Positions 46,145 to 53,398 of a DNA stretch of 64,000 nucleotides are shown one piece after another; position 1 is the stretch's first letter, and each line of letters begins with the position of its first letter. The stretch comes from Nitratireductor sp. XY-223. Its GTDB lineage: Bacteria; Pseudomonadota; Alphaproteobacteria; Rhizobiales; Rhizobiaceae. The translations under genes were made by a program, and so were the position numbers. The stretch spans positions 858,520-922,519 of the forward strand of contig NZ_SPNT01000002.1 in assembly GCF_004959855.1 (NCBI RefSeq). Reading direction: 5' to 3'. The notes under the pieces are model-generated. The model saw nothing but the letters and a program-made list of their open reading frames with translations, did no database searches and had not been told where the DNA came from.

Positions 46145-47434
46145 ATGCTGTTTTTCTTCCTTCCGCTGTTCCTCGTCTTCCTGATGGTCGGCCTGCCGGT
46201 GTTCTTCGCCCTGCTCGCTGCGCCGGGAATCCTGCTTTGGCTGGCCGATCAGCCGCGCGACTTCGCGCTGCTCTACAAGAACGTCTACAACGGCATGAAC
46301 TCGTTTCCGCTGATGGCCATTCCGTTCTTCATGCTGGCCGGCGAGCTGATGAACCGTGGCGGCATCACGCTGCGCATCGTCGAGTTCAGCCAGTCGCTGA
46401 TGGGGCACCTGCGCGGCGGGCTCGCGCATGTGAATATCCTGTCTTCGATGCTGTTTGCGGGCCTGTCCGGCTCCGCGGTGGCCGACACGTCGGCGCTGGG
46501 CTCGATGCTGATCCCGGCGATGGAGAAAAACGGCTATACCCGCAGGTTTGCAGCAGCCATAACCGCCGCGTCTTCGGTGATCGGTCCGATCATTCCGCCG
46601 TCCGGCATCATGATCATCTACGCCTATGTCATGGGCGAATCCGTGGCGGCTCTCTTCCTCGCCGGCATCGTCCCCGGTGTCCTGGTCGGCGTCGGCCTGA
46701 TGCTGATGACCGCCTATCTGGCGAAATCCAATGATTTCCCGGCAGCGGCGCCGCGCGCCAGTTACCGCGAACGCGGGCTTGCCTTCAACCGGGCGTTCTT
46801 CCCGCTGATGACGCCGGTAATCATTCTCGGCGGCATTCTGGCCGGTGTCTTCACGCCGACCGAGGCTGCCGCGGTTGCCGCCGTCTACGCCTTCATCGTC
46901 TCCATGTTCATCCTGCGGACGATGGTCTGGGCCGATCTGCCGCGGGTGCTGATCAAGGCGTCGCTGACGACGTCGGTCGTGCTGCTGCTGGTCGGTGCGG
47001 CGATGGCGTTCAAGACCGTGGTCAGCCTCAGTCACGCGCCGGAAATCCTTGCCGGGTTCATCCTGAGCCTGACGGAAAACCCGTATCTGCTGCTGTTCCT
47101 CATCAACGTGCTGCTGTTCATCGTCGGCATGTTCCTGGATGCCGGCCCGGCGATCATCATCCTCGGCCCCATCCTGGCGCCGATCTTCACGGACCTCGGT
47201 GTGCATTCCGTGCATTTCGCCATCATCATGAGCGTTAACCTGACCGTCGGTCTGGCCACGCCGCCCATGGGGCTGGTGTTGTTCGTGGCGTCGAGCGTCT
47301 CGGGGGTGAAGGTGGAGACGATCGCCAAGACGATCCTGCCGTTCCTGGCGGTCGAGATCCTGGTGATTTTCCTCATCACCTACTTCCCGCCGATATCCAT
47401 GGCGGTGCCGGAGTTCTTCGGCTTCATCAAGTAA
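46145..47434 (+). CDS. TRAP transporter large permease (DctM type)
   Basis: The 429-residue protein has about twelve hydrophobic segments and the DctM landmarks FFMLAGELMNRGGIT, FAGLSGSAVADTSALGSMLIP, FTPTEAAAVAAVYAF and LTVGLATPPMGLVLF. It forms the Na+-coupled translocation unit with the DctQ subunit upstream. The substrate is set by the DctP protein encoded next. Confidence 0.93.
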   Translation: MLFFFLPLFLVFLMVGLPVFFALLAAPGILLWLADQPRDFALLYKNVYNGMNSFPLMAIPFFMLAGELMNRGGITLRIVEFSQSLMGHLRGGLAHVNILSSMLFAGLSGSAVADTSALGSMLIPAMEKNGYTRRFAAAITAASSVIGPIIPPSGIMIIYAYVMGESVAALFLAGIVPGVLVGVGLMLMTAYLAKSNDFPAAAPRASYRERGLAFNRAFFPLMTPVIILGGILAGVFTPTEAAAVAAVYAFIVSMFILRTMVWADLPRVLIKASLTTSVVLLLVGAAMAFKTVVSLSHAPEILAGFILSLTENPYLLLFLINVLLFIVGMFLDAGPAIIILGPILAPIFTDLGVHSVHFAIIMSVNLTVGLATPPMGLVLFVASSVSGVKVETIAKTILPFLAVEILVIFLITYFPPISMAVPEFFGFIK

Positions 47435-47503
47435 CGGGGCCGGGAAACAGGGAACGGGAAACCACGAATATGGGCCGCAGGGCGTGCAGCAGAGCCTGTG
47501 CGC

Positions 47504-47563
47504 TTGACAAGCGACGGTCAGTCTTTAATCTTATATCTTATATAAGACTTACTTATATAGGAC
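47504..47563 (+). promoter_or_regulatory. Promoter and tandem operator O2 of the TRAP binding-protein gene
   Basis: TTGACA at 47504-47509 precedes the perfect 14-bp operator ATCTTATATAAGAC (47535-47548). Partial copies flank it on both sides (AATCTTATAT and ACTTATATAGGAC), so a dimer array may bind here. The binding-protein gene thus has its own promoter, suiting the excess of binding protein needed by TRAP systems. Confidence 0.8.
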
Positions 47564-47592
47564 TGCCTGCGATTGACTTCGGGAGGATCCAA

Positions 47593-48687
47593 ATGATCGC
47601 GAAAGGGACTGCAAAATTCTTGGGCGCATTGGCGCTCGGCCTGTCGATGACCGCCATGTCCACCGTAATGGACGGAGCGATCACAACCGCCGGAGCCGCC
47701 GATTTCAAGCTGCGCGCGACCGCCAACTCGAACGAAAACGACGAAGACTATGACGGTCTGATCGTTTTCAAGGACTATGTCGAAAAGGCATCCAACGGCG
47801 CCATCGAAGTCGAGCTGTTCATCGGGACGCAGCTTTGCTCCAACGGCGCGGAGTGCCTGCAGGGCATCTCCGACGGCACCATCGATATCTATATCTCCAC
47901 CTCCGGCGGTGCGTCGGGCATCTTCCCTTACGTGCAGGTGCTCGATCTGCCCTATCTGCTGCGTGACGACCGGATCGCCGAAGAGGTGCTGAGCGAAGGC
48001 AGCTTCACGCGCGCACTGCGCGATCTGGCGCTTGACGATTCGGGTGGAACGATCCGCCTGATGACCATCGGCAACACCGGCGGCTGGCGCAACTTCGCCA
48101 ACACCAAGCGGCGGGTGCAGTCACCGGGCGACATGGAAGGCCTGAAGATTCGCACGGTGGTCGCCGACCTGCCGCAGGAACTGGTGAAGGCGCTCGGCGC
48201 GTCGCCGACGCCGATCCCGTGGCCGGAGCTGTTCACGTCCTTCCAGACCGGGGTCGTGGAAGGTTCGAAGAACGGCATTACCGACATCATGGGCATGAAG
48301 TTCCCGGATGCCGGCCTGAAATACGTGACCCTCGACGGCCACGCCTATATGGGCGCGTTGTGGTGGATGAGCAACGACACCTTCATGTCGATGCCTGAAG
48401 ATATGCGCCGCGTCGTGGTCGACGGATTTGCAGCATTGCAGCAGGCAACCTTCGCCTCGCCCAAGCGCAAGTCCATCCAGGCCTATTCCGATTTTGTCGC
48501 AGAAGGCGGAGACCTCTATGTGCCGTCGCCTGAGGAAAAGGCTGCCTTCAAGGAGGCCGCGGCGCCGGTCTATGAATGGTTCAAGGCCAATATCGACAAC
48601 GGCGAGGCCGCATTCGTCGCGCTGACCGAGGCCGCCTCGGGTGCCGAGGCGAAAATCGACGGCAATGCCGATATGGACATCAAATAG
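47593..48687 (+). CDS. TRAP transporter substrate-binding protein (DctP type)
   Basis: The 364-residue periplasmic protein has a signal peptide (start ATG 47593 after GGGAGG, cleavage near AGAADFKLRATA) and the DctP fold, with EVELFIGTQLCSNGAECLQG and NTKRRVQSPGDMEGLKIR, the latter containing the Arg that normally holds the ligand carboxylate. Two Cys in the mature N-lobe (CSNGAEC) are a possible disulfide. Operator O2 and the co-regulated suyAB genes suggest an organosulfonate ligand. A terminator follows. Confidence 0.9.
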   Translation: MIAKGTAKFLGALALGLSMTAMSTVMDGAITTAGAADFKLRATANSNENDEDYDGLIVFKDYVEKASNGAIEVELFIGTQLCSNGAECLQGISDGTIDIYISTSGGASGIFPYVQVLDLPYLLRDDRIAEEVLSEGSFTRALRDLALDDSGGTIRLMTIGNTGGWRNFANTKRRVQSPGDMEGLKIRTVVADLPQELVKALGASPTPIPWPELFTSFQTGVVEGSKNGITDIMGMKFPDAGLKYVTLDGHAYMGALWWMSNDTFMSMPEDMRRVVVDGFAALQQATFASPKRKSIQAYSDFVAEGGDLYVPSPEEKAAFKEAAAPVYEWFKANIDNGEAAFVALTEAASGAEAKIDGNADMDIK

Positions 48688-48735
48688 GCGGACCCGAACG
48701 GTTTCGGGCACTGCCCGAACCTGACGGACGAACAC

Positions 48736-48763
48736 AAAGGCCGCACACACCGTGCGGCCTTTT
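48736..48763. terminator. Terminator after the TRAP binding-protein gene
   Basis: An 11-bp stem (AAAGGCCGCAC / GTGCGGCCTTT) with a 5-nt loop lies between the converging TRAP and Sel1-repeat genes; its own A and T ends give U-tracts on both strands. Confidence 0.88.
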
Positions 48764-48786
48764 GCGTACGGACCGGATGATAACCT

Positions 48787-49278
48787 TCAGCGGAAGGGGT
48801 ACATCCAGGGTTTGTAATCATTGATGAGGATCTGCGCGTGCTCAATCTGATCGGGCGTCATTTTCTTGACCACTTCCTCGAGGCTGATCGCCGCATCCGG
48901 GTCGCCGCCGATCGCCGAGAGCACGTACCACATGTAGGCGCGCACCAGGTCGGGCTGCGGCATGCCGCGTCCGATCTCGTAATACCAGCCGACGCCCGAC
49001 TGCGCGCCGGGGTGCCCCTTCATCGCCGAGCGCAGATACCATTCGAAGGCGCGCACGTCGTCGCGCGGAACGCCAAGGCCCATGGCGTACATGATGCCAA
49101 TCAGTTCCTCAGCGTCGGCGTTTCCCGACCGGGCGGCCGGAAGCAGTTCCTTCATCGCCTCCTCGAAGCGGCTTTCCTCCATCAGGTCGCGGGCAGACTC
49201 TATGTCCGCATGCGCCGGCGCTGCGGAAACAGCACCCGCGAAAACCAGCGCCGCGATGAAACTGACCGATTTGCCCAT
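48787..49278 (-). CDS. Periplasmic Sel1-repeat protein
   Basis: The 163-residue protein has a signal peptide (IAALVFAGAVSAAPAHA) and two to three Sel1-like repeats (SGNADAEELIGIMYAMGLGV, GHPGAQSGVGWYYEIGRGM), which form a protein-binding solenoid. The function is unknown. Its start codon lies directly against the upstream ATG of the divergent peroxidase ORF, so the two share a very tight control region. It interrupts the otherwise sulfosugar-related gene block. Confidence 0.82.
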   Translation of the reverse strand: MGKSVSFIAALVFAGAVSAAPAHADIESARDLMEESRFEEAMKELLPAARSGNADAEELIGIMYAMGLGVPRDDVRAFEWYLRSAMKGHPGAQSGVGWYYEIGRGMPQPDLVRAYMWYVLSAIGGDPDAAISLEEVVKKMTPDQIEHAQILINDYKPWMYPFR

Positions 49279-49320
49279 ATGCCCTCAATCTCCCTTGCAA
49301 CCAGCCCCGGCGGGGCCGCC

Positions 49321-50697
49321 GTGTTGAATACGAAGCATAGCAAGCGCCGGGGCACGGGCAAGCTCTCTGCCGCCGTCGGCGCTCTCTTTGTCCTGTTTAT
49401 TCCACCGGTTGCCGTGGCCGGCGACGTGGAGGGCGCAAAGCTGCCGCCGATGCTGTCGGAAGCGGACTTCCTGCCCTTCGACGAGAAGCGGGCGGCGCTC
49501 GGGCGTCTGCTGTTCTACGATCCGGTCCTGTCCGGCAACCGCAATATCTCTTGCGGCACCTGCCACCATCACACCCTGGCCGGCGCCGACGGGCTGGCGC
49601 TGGGGGTCGGCGAGGGCGGCGACGGCATCGGAGAGAAAAGGACAACGGGCACCGGCCGCGACAGGATCGACCGCAGGGTCCCGCGCAATGCGCCGGCCCT
49701 GTTCAACATCGGCCACAAGGACATCCGCCACCTGTTCCACGACGGCCGGTTGAGCATCGACAACCTTTACGGAAACGGTTTCAATTCGCCGGCCGAGGAA
49801 TACCTGCCGCAAGGGCTGAGCAGCCTCGCGGCGGCCCAGTCGCTGTTTCCGATGACGTCCGAGACGGAAATGGCCGGCCATTCGGAAGAAAACGCCATCG
49901 CCGGCGCGCGCAACGACCGGATCGATCACGCCTGGCGGCTGATTGCCCGGCGGGTCAGTGCGGTTCCCGCCTACGGACCGTTGTTTGCGGACGCTTTCGA
50001 CGATATCGAAAGCCCGGCGGATATCACGATCGTGCATATCGGCAATGCTATCGGCGATTTCGTCAATTCGGAATGGCGCTCCTATGACAGCCCCTTCGAC
50101 CGGTACCTTGCCGGCGACCGCGCTGCGTTGAGCAGCGATGCTCAGGCGGGGATGGACGTTTTTTACGGCCGCGGCGGCTGCGCGGCCTGTCACGGCGGCG
50201 CGCTGCTGACCGATCAGGATTTCCACGCGCTGGCGCTTCCGCAGTTCGGGCCGGGGCGCACGCGGATGTTCGACCTGATGCAGCGCGACGTTGGGCGCAT
50301 GGTGGAAACGGACCGCCTGGAGGATGCCTACCGCTTCCGCACGCCGTCGCTGCGCAACAGCGCACTGACCGCGCCCTATGGTCACAACGGCGCATACGCG
50401 ACGCTGGAAGGCATCATTCGCCATCACCTCGATCCGCAGACGGCGTTCGACCGCTGGAGCCGCAAGGAGGTGGCGCTGCCGGCGGCCGAGCATCTGGCGG
50501 AAGCGGATTTTGCACCTCTTGCGGACAGGCGCGAGCGGTTGCGTGTGCGGTCGGTTGTCGACATCGAGCCGGTTTCGCTCGGCGACGACGAGGTGCGGCA
50601 GCTGATCGCATTCATCCATTCCCTGACAGGCGCGGAGAGCGTTAAGGGAAGACTTGGCCGGCCGGATGAGGTGCCGAGCGGATTGCCGGTTGACTGA
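49321..50697 (+). CDS. Di-haem cytochrome c peroxidase family protein (MauG/CCP-like)
   Basis: The 458-residue protein has a Sec signal (KRRGTGKLSAAVGALFVLFIPP, cleaved near AVAGD) and two haem c sites, CGTCH in the N-terminal half and CAACH in the second half, plus SLRNSALTAPYGHNGAYATL, typical of the CCP/MauG family. It should act in the periplasm on peroxide or in oxidative modification. GTG 49321 gives a sensible signal peptide; ATG 49279, abutting the Sel1 start, is an alternative, and the track start at 48838 is spurious. It lacks the shared operator. Confidence 0.88.
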   Translation: MLNTKHSKRRGTGKLSAAVGALFVLFIPPVAVAGDVEGAKLPPMLSEADFLPFDEKRAALGRLLFYDPVLSGNRNISCGTCHHHTLAGADGLALGVGEGGDGIGEKRTTGTGRDRIDRRVPRNAPALFNIGHKDIRHLFHDGRLSIDNLYGNGFNSPAEEYLPQGLSSLAAAQSLFPMTSETEMAGHSEENAIAGARNDRIDHAWRLIARRVSAVPAYGPLFADAFDDIESPADITIVHIGNAIGDFVNSEWRSYDSPFDRYLAGDRAALSSDAQAGMDVFYGRGGCAACHGGALLTDQDFHALALPQFGPGRTRMFDLMQRDVGRMVETDRLEDAYRFRTPSLRNSALTAPYGHNGAYATLEGIIRHHLDPQTAFDRWSRKEVALPAAEHLAEADFAPLADRRERLRVRSVVDIEPVSLGDDEVRQLIAFIHSLTGAESVKGRLGRPDEVPSGLPVD

Positions 50698-50751
50698 GCC
50701 CGTTGCCGGTGCCGAACTGGGAACTGCATTTCACGGAAAATCCAGTCTTGT

Positions 50752-50765
50752 ATCTTATATAAGAC
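50752..50765 (+). promoter_or_regulatory. Operator O3 before the kinase-aldolase genes
   Basis: The perfect palindromic operator ATCTTATATAAGAC lies 40 bp before the kinase start, directly upstream of its AAAGGAGG. It is identical at all 14 bases to the core of O2. The half-site GTCTTG just upstream may be a partial second copy. Confidence 0.85.
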
Positions 50766-50804
50766 TTGATAGATTGCAGCCCAAAGGAGGCCAGCCTCGC
50801 CGCC

Positions 50805-51710
50805 ATGAAAACCGTTCTCGTAGCCGGTTCAGCCGTGATCGATTTTATTTTCCACCTCGATGAACCACCGTCCTGGACGGAGAAGCACCGGGCGCGGGAA
50901 GCCGCCATTGTCGGCGGCGGATGTGCGGCCAATGCGGCCGTCGCGATTGCCCGGCTCGGCGGCAAGGCCGTCCTGTCGGCGCGGCTCGGGGACGACATGA
51001 TCGGCGACATGATCCTGTCCGGCCTCGACGAGGAAGGGGTCGACCATTCGCTGGTCAAGCGGTTTGCCGGCCGGCGCTCGTCCTATGCCTCGGTGCTGGT
51101 CGATCAGACCGGGGAGCGCTGCATCATCGGCTATCGCGACAACGGTATCGATGCCGGCGATCCCTGGGTGGAACAACTGGAGCTGCCGCCTTTTGAGGCG
51201 GCGCTCGCCGACACGCGCTGGCCCGAGGGCGCCTGCGTCATGATGCGGACCGCGCGCCAGCGCGGGGTGCCCGGCGTCATGGACGGCGAAGCGCCGCTCG
51301 GCGATTCCGACGCGGCGCTCAAGCTGGCGAGCCACGTTGCCTTCTCGCAGCCCGGGCTCAGCCACTATGCCGGCAGCGACGACCTGGAAGACGGACTGAA
51401 ACGGGCGGCCGGCGAAACCGGGGCCTTTGTCTGCGTGACCGTCGGCGAAGGCGGGGTGCACTGGCTCGAGGACGGGGCGCTGCGGCACATGCCGGCTTTC
51501 GCGGTCGACGTGGTCGACACGCTCGGGGCCGGCGATGTCTGGCACGGCGCCTTCACCCTGAAACTTGCCGAAGGCGCCGGCGAGGAGGAGGCCATGCGTT
51601 ATGCCGGTGCCGCCGCGGCGCTGAAATGCACCCGTTTCGGCGGCCGTTCGGGAACGCCCGGCGCTGAAGAGGTGAACTCATTCCTCATGGAGAACAGCTT
51701 ATGCAACTGA
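50805..51710 (+). CDS. PfkB-family sugar kinase, YihV-like (candidate 6-deoxy-6-sulfofructose kinase)
   Basis: The 301-residue ribokinase-fold protein has the catalytic DTLGAGD motif and the Gly-rich VGGGCAANAAVAIARLG. Compared from memory with E. coli YihV it aligns end to end (VDQTGERCIIGY, LADTRWPEGA, AFSQPGLSHY, ALKCTRFGGRSG). Lys27 and Arg138, which I recall as sulfonate contacts in YihV, align; the third, Asn109, is Gly here with Arg at 111. The start is ATG 50805 behind operator O3. It overlaps the aldolase gene by 10 bp. The predicted step is ATP-dependent phosphorylation of sulfofructose at C1. Confidence 0.75.
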   Translation: MKTVLVAGSAVIDFIFHLDEPPSWTEKHRAREAAIVGGGCAANAAVAIARLGGKAVLSARLGDDMIGDMILSGLDEEGVDHSLVKRFAGRRSSYASVLVDQTGERCIIGYRDNGIDAGDPWVEQLELPPFEAALADTRWPEGACVMMRTARQRGVPGVMDGEAPLGDSDAALKLASHVAFSQPGLSHYAGSDDLEDGLKRAAGETGAFVCVTVGEGGVHWLEDGALRHMPAFAVDVVDTLGAGDVWHGAFTLKLAEGAGEEEAMRYAGAAAALKCTRFGGRSGTPGAEEVNSFLMENSLCN

Positions 51711-52747
51711 CGGCGGGAAAGCTCTGGGGCCTGCGGCGCATGGCGGACGATGCCGGGCGCTTCAAGATGACGGCGGTCGACCAGCGCCCGCCGATCAAGA
51801 ACCCGATCGCCGCGCACTACGGCGGCGACGAAGCCCCCTATGACGATGTCGCGCGCTTCAAGGCACTGTTGATAGAGACGCTGCAGGGCCAGTCCTCGGC
51901 GATGCTGCTCGATCCCCACTACGCCGTTCCGCGCGGCATTGAATACCTGTCCCCGACCAAAGGGCTGATCGTCACCCTCGAGGACTCCCTGTTCCAGGAG
52001 ACTCCGGACGGCCGGCTGTCGTCCGACATCGACGACTGGTCGGTGGGCAAGATCAAGCGCATGGGGGGCGACGCGGTCAAGGTGCTGGCCTGGTACCGGC
52101 CGGACGCGTCGGCGTCCGTCAACGGGCATCAGCAGGATTTCGTCAAGCGGATCGGCGAGGCCTGCGCCCGTTTCGACATCCCGTTCCTGTTCGAACTGCT
52201 GGTCTATCCGCTGTCGAGCGATGCCCACCAGACGAAGGACTATGTCGAAATGCAGGGCAAGAAGGCCGACGACGTCCTGGCCTCGGTGGCGGAGTTCGCC
52301 AAGCCGGACTACGGCGTCGATGTCTTCAAGCTGGAAAGCCCCGTCAATGCTGGCGATGTCCCCGGCGTCGGCAATGATGGCTGGGAGGCGGTGCAGTCCG
52401 TCTATGACGACATGGGACGATTGGCCGGCCGGCCGTGGGTGATGCTGTCGGCGGGCGCCGGCAAGCCGCAGTTCCGAAACATCCTGAGCCATGCCTACCG
52501 GGCCGGTGCATCCGGCTATCTTGCCGGGCGGGCGATCTGGCTCGACGCGTTTTCCGAGTTTCCCGACTGGGATCTTATACGCGACGGCCTCACTGGTGAG
52601 TCAGTCGACTATATGAAAGATTTGAATGCCCTGACGGACAGCGAGGCGGCGCCGTGGCACGCGCATCCGGCCTTTGGTGAGGGCGGCGCGCGGTTCGCCC
52701 CGAATGACGCCGGTTTCCGGCACGCCTACGGGGATATCGCCCGATGA
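51701..52747 (+). CDS. Class I aldolase of the LacD family (candidate sulfofructose-1-phosphate aldolase)
   Basis: The 348-residue TIM-barrel protein resembles tagatose-1,6-bisphosphate aldolase LacD (FKMTAVDQRP, AMLLDPHYAVP, GEACARFDIPFLFELLVY) with the Schiff-base Lys at 210 (DVFKLESPVN) and the phosphate-site region PWVMLSAGAGKPQF and GASGYLAGRAIW. E. coli YihT belongs to the same superfamily, but this protein looks closer to LacD. Coupled to the YihV-like kinase, it is predicted to give dihydroxyacetone phosphate plus sulfolactaldehyde. A plain tagatose or fructose bisphosphate activity is the alternative. Confidence 0.72.
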   Translation: MQLTAGKLWGLRRMADDAGRFKMTAVDQRPPIKNPIAAHYGGDEAPYDDVARFKALLIETLQGQSSAMLLDPHYAVPRGIEYLSPTKGLIVTLEDSLFQETPDGRLSSDIDDWSVGKIKRMGGDAVKVLAWYRPDASASVNGHQQDFVKRIGEACARFDIPFLFELLVYPLSSDAHQTKDYVEMQGKKADDVLASVAEFAKPDYGVDVFKLESPVNAGDVPGVGNDGWEAVQSVYDDMGRLAGRPWVMLSAGAGKPQFRNILSHAYRAGASGYLAGRAIWLDAFSEFPDWDLIRDGLTGESVDYMKDLNALTDSEAAPWHAHPAFGEGGARFAPNDAGFRHAYGDIAR

Positions 52748-52764
52748 CGGGATGGTCTCCGGAA

Positions 52765-53355
52765 CTAGTCCAGCAGCAGGCGGGCGACCACATCCAGCGC
52801 CGGTCCTTCGGACCCGCTGTTGCGCGCCGGCGCGACAATGACCGCTTCTCCCTGCCGCGGTGCGATGCCCGTCAGCGCCTCGACATTTTCGGGATGGGTG
52901 ACCATGACCTGGTTTCCGGGTCCGCGAAACTGGCGGATGATCTCGATGACCTCGTCGTTCCTGCGCGCAAGCAGGTCCGGGTCGTCCTCGACCAGGTCGA
53001 GCGCTTCAATGGGCTCGGCCTCGACATCGCGAAAGGCGTTGGCGGCGGTTTCCAGCGTGCGGCACCACTGGCTGGAATAGATCCGCGATATCGACACCGC
53101 GCGAGCGGCAAAGCGGACGCCGCGCCTGCGCGCCTGCTGGCGCCCTCGGTCGGAAAGGTTGCGCTGCGTGGTGCAGTCGTCAAGCTCGAAAAACGGCGGG
53201 TCGCCGACACCCGGAGCCAGCGCGTGGGTCAAGAGGATCGTGTAGCCGCCGGTGGCAAGTCTTGCCCAAGCCGCCTCCGTTGAACCCGCCTTGGACGCAA
53301 CAAATGAGAACAGAACAACTACAAGGGCGGCAAAGGCAGAGGGACGTCGTTTCAT
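52765..53355 (-). CDS. Secreted histidine phosphatase family protein with altered catalytic motif
   Basis: The 196-residue protein has a signal peptide and the layout of a periplasmic histidine phosphatase subgroup (APGVGDPPFFELDDCTTQRNLSDRGRQQARRRG). The usual RHA at the catalytic His reads THA (LLTHALAPG), so the Arg that helps bind phosphate is replaced by Thr; the distal His is kept (MVTHPENVEAL). Activity may be reduced or changed. It is on the opposite strand within the sulfosugar block, 43 bp from the isomerase start. Confidence 0.78.
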   Translation of the reverse strand: MKRRPSAFAALVVVLFSFVASKAGSTEAAWARLATGGYTILLTHALAPGVGDPPFFELDDCTTQRNLSDRGRQQARRRGVRFAARAVSISRIYSSQWCRTLETAANAFRDVEAEPIEALDLVEDDPDLLARRNDEVIEIIRQFRGPGNQVMVTHPENVEALTGIAPRQGEAVIVAPARNSGSEGPALDVVARLLLD

Positions 53356-53398
53356 ACAGCGGCTCCGATACCGAATATACTAGGAGTTTAATCGGCAA

